A stretch of 64,000 nt of DNA, from the NCBI GenBank assembly GCA_900542155.1, contig UQMD01000003.1, forward strand, positions 1 through 64,000. The letters are read 5' to 3'. The stretch's first letter is position 1. Each line of letters opens with the position of its first letter. The stretch is from an uncultured Collinsella sp. GTDB taxonomy: Bacteria; Actinomycetota; Coriobacteriia; Coriobacteriales; Coriobacteriaceae. The notes below the pieces were generated by a model. That model made no database searches. It saw only the letters and a list, made by a program, of their open reading frames with translations, and was not told where the DNA came from. Positions 63,485 through 64,000 of this stretch are shown here, piece by piece. Both the position numbers and the translations under genes were made by a program.

Positions 63485-64000
63485 TGGTGGTACCCTCCTG
63501 CGCGGTTATTCTGAGTTGGATGGAAATGACCTCGTTGCCAATCTTCTCGTCCGCGTTGTTGTAGAGCGAGGAGTAGGCGTCCACGTTGGCGTAGGGGTCA
63601 GAGGCGTCGGTGCTGTTCGACGGGTCGTAGAAGTAGGTTGCTTTGTTTTTGTTCACGTCTGTTTTCAGGGCGCTGTAGCCTTCGTTCACCGCCGCAAACA
63701 GATTCTTGTAGTAATTCGTGTTGCCGGTAAGGACGAAGTTCTGGAAATACTCCGGCCATACCCAGTACAGGGTGACGGGAACGGACTGGTTCGTTGGATT
63801 GGCCACATTCCCGTCTTTGCAAAATTCGCTCTTGCGAATCTCGATCTTGCTATCAACCACGCGGCCCGAGTAATAGCCGTTCTCGCAGCCCGTAAAGAAC
63901 AGCAAGTGGCCTTTTACCAGGCTGAGCAGCGTACTCGCATCATCCGACAGATTGCCATCGGCTTCCTTATAGATATTTCCCTTGGCCTTAAGCACGCGCG
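63477..64000 (-). CDS. partial upstream gene of the giant-protein locus
   Basis: Only the C-terminal ~174 codons are in the window; the frame runs open to the edge and its start lies beyond 64000. The visible part is a Tyr/Asn-rich beta domain (LYWVWPEYFQNFVLTGNTNY; ending ISIQLRITAQEGTTNG) with no known motif. It overlaps protein B and is probably another extracellular component of the same system. Confidence 0.7.
   Translation of the reverse strand, partial: RVLKAKGNIYKEADGNLSDDASTLLSLVKGHLLFFTGCENGYYSGRVVDSKIEIRKSEFCKDGNVANPTNQSVPVTLYWVWPEYFQNFVLTGNTNYYKNLFAAVNEGYSALKTDVNKNKATYFYDPSNSTDASDPYANVDAYSSLYNNADEKIGNEVISIQLRITAQEGTTNG

Overview
The window looks like chromosomal DNA from a gut actinobacterium of the class Coriobacteriia, most probably Collinsella or a close relative. 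The reasons are the high GC content, long minus-strand operons, a membrane-anchored LuxR regulator of the type common in that class, an Nramp-related transporter with the motif changes of the Mg2+-transporting (NRMT) clade, an Ech-like group 4 [NiFe] hydrogenase, and very large surface proteins with Spy0128/FctA-like repeats and an LPTTG anchor. I saw no CRISPR array, rRNA, clear tRNA or prophage.

0-18 kb: pyrE, a P-type Mg2+ ATPase (mgtA) preceded by a possible leader peptide, a membrane LuxR regulator whose ribosome-binding region is a run of ten G, a DUF4143-type ATPase lying between 49-bp direct repeats, a 6-phospho-beta-glucosidase remnant, a DUF4867 protein, luxS, a nucleoside hydrolase/ribokinase pair, a surface acyltransferase with an SGNH domain, and an NRMT-like transporter coupled to a PRC/MgtE-N/CBS membrane protein behind a structured leader.

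18-36 kb: a degenerate polysaccharide deacetylase, PRC-barrel and YtxH envelope proteins, a lone protein resembling the cyanophycin synthetase N-terminal domain, a CNNM/CorC protein, a hemolysin III protein, an alpha/beta hydrolase behind an operator-rich promoter, a DUF362 ferredoxin-like protein, a MacB/FtsX-type ABC system, and an ABC-2 exporter operon divergent from a histidine kinase/response regulator pair that probably controls it.

36-44 kb: a vWA-headed, 13-repeat LPTTG adhesin interrupted by a 1-bp frameshift and bracketed by two clusters of ~155-bp long-hairpin elements. 44-50 kb: a five-gene Ech-like membrane hydrogenase in which the NuoL-like and NuoH-like subunits are fused, then a stand-alone IS150-OrfA-like HTH protein. 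50-64 kb: a locus encoding a 3,554-residue secreted beta-helix protein without a recognisable wall anchor, preceded in the operon by three smaller proteins, at least two of them membrane-anchored; this is the best candidate for an undescribed surface system.

Many intergenic regions carry inverted-repeat elements of several families (GGGGACAG type, CCACCACAAAGG type, TGTTACAGAT type, and the long hairpins). They look like mobile, REP/MITE-like sequences and several double as terminators.
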